A DNA stretch of 6,627 nt from Candidatus Latescibacterota bacterium (GTDB lineage: Bacteria; Latescibacterota; MVCY01). Position numbers and translations under genes: made by a program. The stretch lies in contig JAUWEO010000102.1 in NCBI GenBank assembly GCA_030608245.1, positions 1 through 6,627 of the forward strand. The letters run 5' to 3'. The notes under the pieces were generated by a model. It was not told the DNA's origin. It did no database searches and saw only the letters and a list, made by a program, of their open reading frames with translations. Below, piece by piece: positions 3,716-6,627 of this stretch (position 1 is its first letter; every line of letters begins with the position of its first letter).

Positions 3716-6627
3716 TTAATACATCCTCCTTCTCAGCGGTCTGTTCTGGGACAACGGAAACTGAGGACACCTGAGGTGTCAAATCACTTTCCAACGAAGT
3801 CTCCTGTTCAATGGTCACATTGTCGGTCTCCGCAAAAGATATTCCTCTGTATCGAGGTGCTCCTGTTCCAGCAGGGATAAGCCGCCCGACAATAACATTC
3901 TCCTTTAACCCAACCAGCCAGTCGACCTTGCCCTGCACTGCCGCATCGGCAAGCACTCGGGTTGTTTCCTGAAATGAGGCTGCTGAGATAAAACTGTCGG
4001 TCATCAGGGAAGCTTTGGTTATTCCCAGTAGCACGTAATCATAGGTGGTAGGCTTGCCGCCTTCGGCATTTATTCTTTGGTTCTCCTCATTCACAACCCA
4101 AAGATTTACCCGCTCACCTTCCAGAAAGTTGGTATCACCCGGATCGATTATTTTGACCTTTTGAAGCATCTGGCGAACGATTATCTCTATATGCTTGTCG
4201 TTTACTCTCACTCCCTGCATACGATAGACTTCTTGGACCTCATTGACCAAGTATTCAGCCACCCTCTGCGGCCCCAGAATCGCCAAAGTATCATGAGGAT
4301 TCACCGGACCTTCGGAAAGCTTCTCTCCTGCGGTCACATAATCGCCATCGTGAACTACTAAATGTTTGCCGTAAGGGATTAGATATGTTCTCTGTTCTCC
4401 AGTTTCGCCAGTGACGATTATCTCCCTGGAACCTCGAATTAATCCTCCTATTTTGACTTCTCCATCTATTTCAGTGACCACGGCCAGAGATTTGGGAATT
4501 CGGGCCTCAAACAGCTCGGTTACTCTGGGCAGACCACCCGTGATATCTCTTGTCTTAACCATAGCGCGGGGGATCTTAACCAGCGTATTTCCCGGCTCAA
4601 GTGTCTGCTTGTCATGAACCAGCAGATGTGCTCCCACAGGAATACTATAGTTGCGAAGTCTATTTCCTTTGGAGTCAAGAACTTCAATACATGGACTTAA
4701 GGATCTGTCACGCTGTTCAACAATGACACGCTGCCGCAGGCCTGTTGCTTCATCCAGCTCTTCACGCAGGGTAACCCCGTCCTTAATGTCAACGAATTTA
4801 ACCCTTCCAGAGCGGTCGGTCAAAATCACATTGCTGTAAGGATCCCATCTGATCAGCACATCCGATTTCTCGACCTTTTGTCCCTCTTTCACCAGAAGTT
4901 GGGCACCATAGGGCACATGCTGTTTCCCTCGTACCATCTCTTGTTCATCCAACAACTCTAAGTAACCGTTTCTCCCTACTACAATAAACGGAGGTTCGTT
5001 GCCGTCCTTGGATACATAGTTTATGTCTCTGTATTGCACCTTTCCTGGACGTCTTGCCGCTATTTCGGACTGCTCCGCAATCCTGCTTGCCGTACCCCCC
5101 ACATGAAAAGTCCTCAAAGTCAACTGGGTCCCTGGTTCTCCAATACTCTGAGCTGCAATAATCCCCACTGCTTCACCGATATTTACCAGCTTTCCAGTAG
5201 CCAAGTTTCTTCCATAGCACTTGACGCAAACACCTTTTCGGGACTCACAGGTAAGCACCGAACGAATGTTTGCTGACTCAACTCCAGCATCAACTATTCT
5301 GGAAGCCACCTCTTCGGTGATCTCCTGCCCGGCAGAGGCAATTATTTCCCCGGTGAAGGAGTCAGCCACATCCTCTGAGAGCACACGGCCCACAATTCTG
5401 TCAAACAAAGGTTCTACCACCTCATCTCCATCCTTCAGCGCCTCAATCTTTATCCCCCGAATACTCCCACAATCCTGTTCCATGACAGTCACATCCTGGG
5501 CCACGTCCACCAGTTTCCTGGTCAGGTAACCGGCTTCGGCTGTCTTTAATGCCGTATCTGCCAATCCTTTGCGTGTACCATGGGTAGAAATGAAATACTC
5601 AAGCACAGAAAGCCCTTCGCGGAAGTTAGCAATGATAGGGGTTTCAATGATCTCCCCTACTCCCCCGGTGAGTTTCCTCTGGGGTTTCGACATTAACCCT
5701 CGCATCCCTGCTAACTGTCGTATCTGTTCCTGACTGCCCCGAGCGCCCGAATCTGCCATCATGAAAACCGGATTAAACCCGTCCCTATCCTTGCTTAACC
5801 CCTCAAGCAATACCTGAGATACATCATTAGTGGCATGGGTCCAGATGTCAATAATCTTATTGTATCTTTCACTATCAGTAATAACTCCCTGATTGTACTG
5901 CTTTTCTATCTCACTCACCTCTCCCATGGCCTCTTTTACTATGGTCTGTTTCTCCGGGGGAATGATCAAATCATCTATTCCAAAAGTCACACCTGCTTGG
6001 GTGGCATAGTGGAATCCTAAATCCCTCAGTTTATCAACGAACTCTACCGTCTGAGTTGCTCCCAGCTTCCGATAGATGGAAGCCGCTATCTCTTGGAGTT
6101 GGTTTTTCTCCAACAGCTTATTCACAAAACCAAACCCCTGGGGAAGTATCTGGTTAAAGATGATCCTGCCCGCGGTTGTCTCGATTATGGTACCATCGAT
6201 CCTAACCTTGATTTTGGCATGGAGTTCAACGCTATCGTGTTCGTGAGCAAACAGAACTTCTTCTGGATTGGAGAATATCTTTCCTTCTCCGTGGCTGTCA
6301 GGTTTTATCTTGGTAAGATAGTAACATCCCAGAGCGATATCCTGGGGTTTATCAATAATGACAGGTTTGCCATTAGCAGGCAAAAGGACATTCTTAGAGG
6401 AAAGCATCAGCACCCTGGCCTCAATCTGGGCCTCAATAGACAAGGGAATATGAACTGCCATCTGATCGCCGTCGAAATCGGCATTAAAAGCGGCACAGAC
6501 CAAAGGATGAATCCTTATCGCCTTCTCCTCCACTAACACAGGTTCGAAGGCCTGAATGCCAAGGCGATGTAGTGTAGGAGCCCGATTGAGAAGTACACAG
6601 CAGTCCTGAATAACTTCTTCCAGAGCG
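3690..6627 (-). CDS. rpoC: DNA-directed RNA polymerase subunit beta' (C-terminal 978 residues; 5' end outside window)
   Basis: Beta' supplies the catalytic Mg-binding loop, bridge helix, trigger loop and clamp of RNA polymerase. The frame is open to 6627 (first full codon 6624-6626), so the gene is cut by the window edge; by comparison with E. coli about 400 N-terminal residues are missing. Reading order: LLNRAPTLHRLGIQAFEP; the active-site loop NADFDGDQMA (6456-6485) with its three aspartates; bridge-helix segment SGARGSQEQIRQLAGMRGLM; the second zinc site with Cys codons at 5469-5471, 5247-5249, 5226-5228 and 5217-5219 (C...Cx6CxxC); trigger loop QLTLRTFHVGG with its His at 5103-5105; an insertion of about 180 residues; then ITGGLPRVTELFEAR and the C-terminal ITKASLMTDSFISAASFQETTRVL and GLKENVIVGRLIPAGTG segments. 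It ends in an acidic, variable tail of about 45 residues. An extra short loop (about 5655-5681) precedes EIIETP. The stop TAG at 3690-3692 lies inside rpsL. Confidence 0.99.
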   Translation of the reverse strand, partial: ALEEVIQDCCVLLNRAPTLHRLGIQAFEPVLVEEKAIRIHPLVCAAFNADFDGDQMAVHIPLSIEAQIEARVLMLSSKNVLLPANGKPVIIDKPQDIALGCYYLTKIKPDSHGEGKIFSNPEEVLFAHEHDSVELHAKIKVRIDGTIIETTAGRIIFNQILPQGFGFVNKLLEKNQLQEIAASIYRKLGATQTVEFVDKLRDLGFHYATQAGVTFGIDDLIIPPEKQTIVKEAMGEVSEIEKQYNQGVITDSERYNKIIDIWTHATNDVSQVLLEGLSKDRDGFNPVFMMADSGARGSQEQIRQLAGMRGLMSKPQRKLTGGVGEIIETPIIANFREGLSVLEYFISTHGTRKGLADTALKTAEAGYLTRKLVDVAQDVTVMEQDCGSIRGIKIEALKDGDEVVEPLFDRIVGRVLSEDVADSFTGEIIASAGQEITEEVASRIVDAGVESANIRSVLTCESRKGVCVKCYGRNLATGKLVNIGEAVGIIAAQSIGEPGTQLTLRTFHVGGTASRIAEQSEIAARRPGKVQYRDINYVSKDGNEPPFIVVGRNGYLELLDEQEMVRGKQHVPYGAQLLVKEGQKVEKSDVLIRWDPYSNVILTDRSGRVKFVDIKDGVTLREELDEATGLRQRVIVEQRDRSLSPCIEVLDSKGNRLRNYSIPVGAHLLVHDKQTLEPGNTLVKIPRAMVKTRDITGGLPRVTELFEARIPKSLAVVTEIDGEVKIGGLIRGSREIIVTGETGEQRTYLIPYGKHLVVHDGDYVTAGEKLSEGPVNPHDTLAILGPQRVAEYLVNEVQEVYRMQGVRVNDKHIEIIVRQMLQKVKIIDPGDTNFLEGERVNLWVVNEENQRINAEGGKPTTYDYVLLGITKASLMTDSFISAASFQETTRVLADAAVQGKVDWLVGLKENVIVGRLIPAGTGAPRYRGISFAETDNVTIEQETSLESDLTPQVSSVSVVPEQTAEKEDVLSADYKSAN
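3725..3731 (-). promoter_or_regulatory. Ribosome binding site of rpsL, inside rpoC
   Basis: The minus strand reads AAGGAGG, nine bases, then GTG. The site is embedded in the last codons of rpoC. The nine-base spacer itself reads ATG-TAT-TAA in the rpsL frame, a start followed at once by a stop, so the GTG is the only usable start for S12. Confidence 0.88.
4548..5084 (-). other. SI3-type trigger-loop insertion within RpoC
   Basis: Between the two halves of the trigger loop (…HVGGTAS and DITGGLPR…) lie about 179 extra residues. In B. subtilis these halves are nearly adjacent. The insert contains repeated barrel-like segments: VPYGAQLLVKEGQKVEKSDV, WDPYSNVILTDRSGRVKFVD and PVGAHLLVHDKQTLEPGNTL. 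These correspond in order and wording to the E. coli SI3 insert (its VPYGAVLAKGDG, WDPHTMPVITEVSGFVRF and DTLARIP stretches) and to its length (about 188 residues). In E. coli SI3 moves with trigger-loop folding and affects pausing and transcript cleavage. The boundaries are judged by eye to within a few residues. Confidence 0.88.

Noticed and set aside
6093..6536. Plus-strand open frame of 147 codons opposite the RpoC active-site region.
   Set aside because: The opposite strand encodes the invariant NADFDGD region of beta'; the plus-strand product shows no family features.

Overview
This window is a dense block of core information-processing genes, all read from the minus strand. In transcription order (high to low coordinates) they are: the C-terminal two thirds of rpoC (RNA polymerase beta'), rpsL (S12), rpsG (S7), fusA (EF-G), rpsJ (S10) and the first 63 codons of rplC (L3). 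It is a bacterial chromosomal segment in which the end of the rpoBC operon, the str operon and the start of the S10 operon form one continuous run. No tuf gene lies between fusA and rpsJ, where many bacteria carry it.

Organism: clearly bacterial. RpoC carries an insertion of about 180 residues in the trigger loop, of the Escherichia coli SI3 type. This is known from Proteobacteria, the FCB and PVC groups, Aquificae and relatives, but not from Firmicutes, Actinobacteria or Thermus. The trigger-loop wording (LTLRTFHVGGTAS), the extra loop before EIIETP and the tuf-less str/S10 junction recall FCB-group lineages. Strong Shine-Dalgarno sites on three genes argue against typical Bacteroidota. I infer an uncultured or candidate-phylum Gram-negative-type bacterium near the FCB group, with low confidence at phylum level.

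Layout: 1-189 rplC start; 191-499 rpsJ; 500-546 short spacer with a strong ribosome site; 547-2637 fusA; 2638-2764 spacer with a near-perfect palindrome and no visible ribosome site for fusA; 2765-3235 rpsG; 3236-3340 spacer with a long imperfect inverted repeat and the rpsG ribosome site; 3341-3715 rpsL; 3690-6627 rpoC, overlapping rpsL by 26 bases. No stretch over 300 bases lacks a gene.

How the genes work together: beta' is the clamp and half of the active site of RNA polymerase. S12, S7 and S10 are 30S proteins at the decoding centre, head and NusE/NusG interface. EF-G drives translocation, and L3 is an early 50S assembly protein. Their co-transcription balances polymerase and ribosome production. 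No mobile element, defence system, CRISPR or obviously new system is present. The points worth a second look are the two palindromic spacer elements, the fusA leader without a Shine-Dalgarno site, the rpoC/rpsL overlap and the SI3-type insertion.
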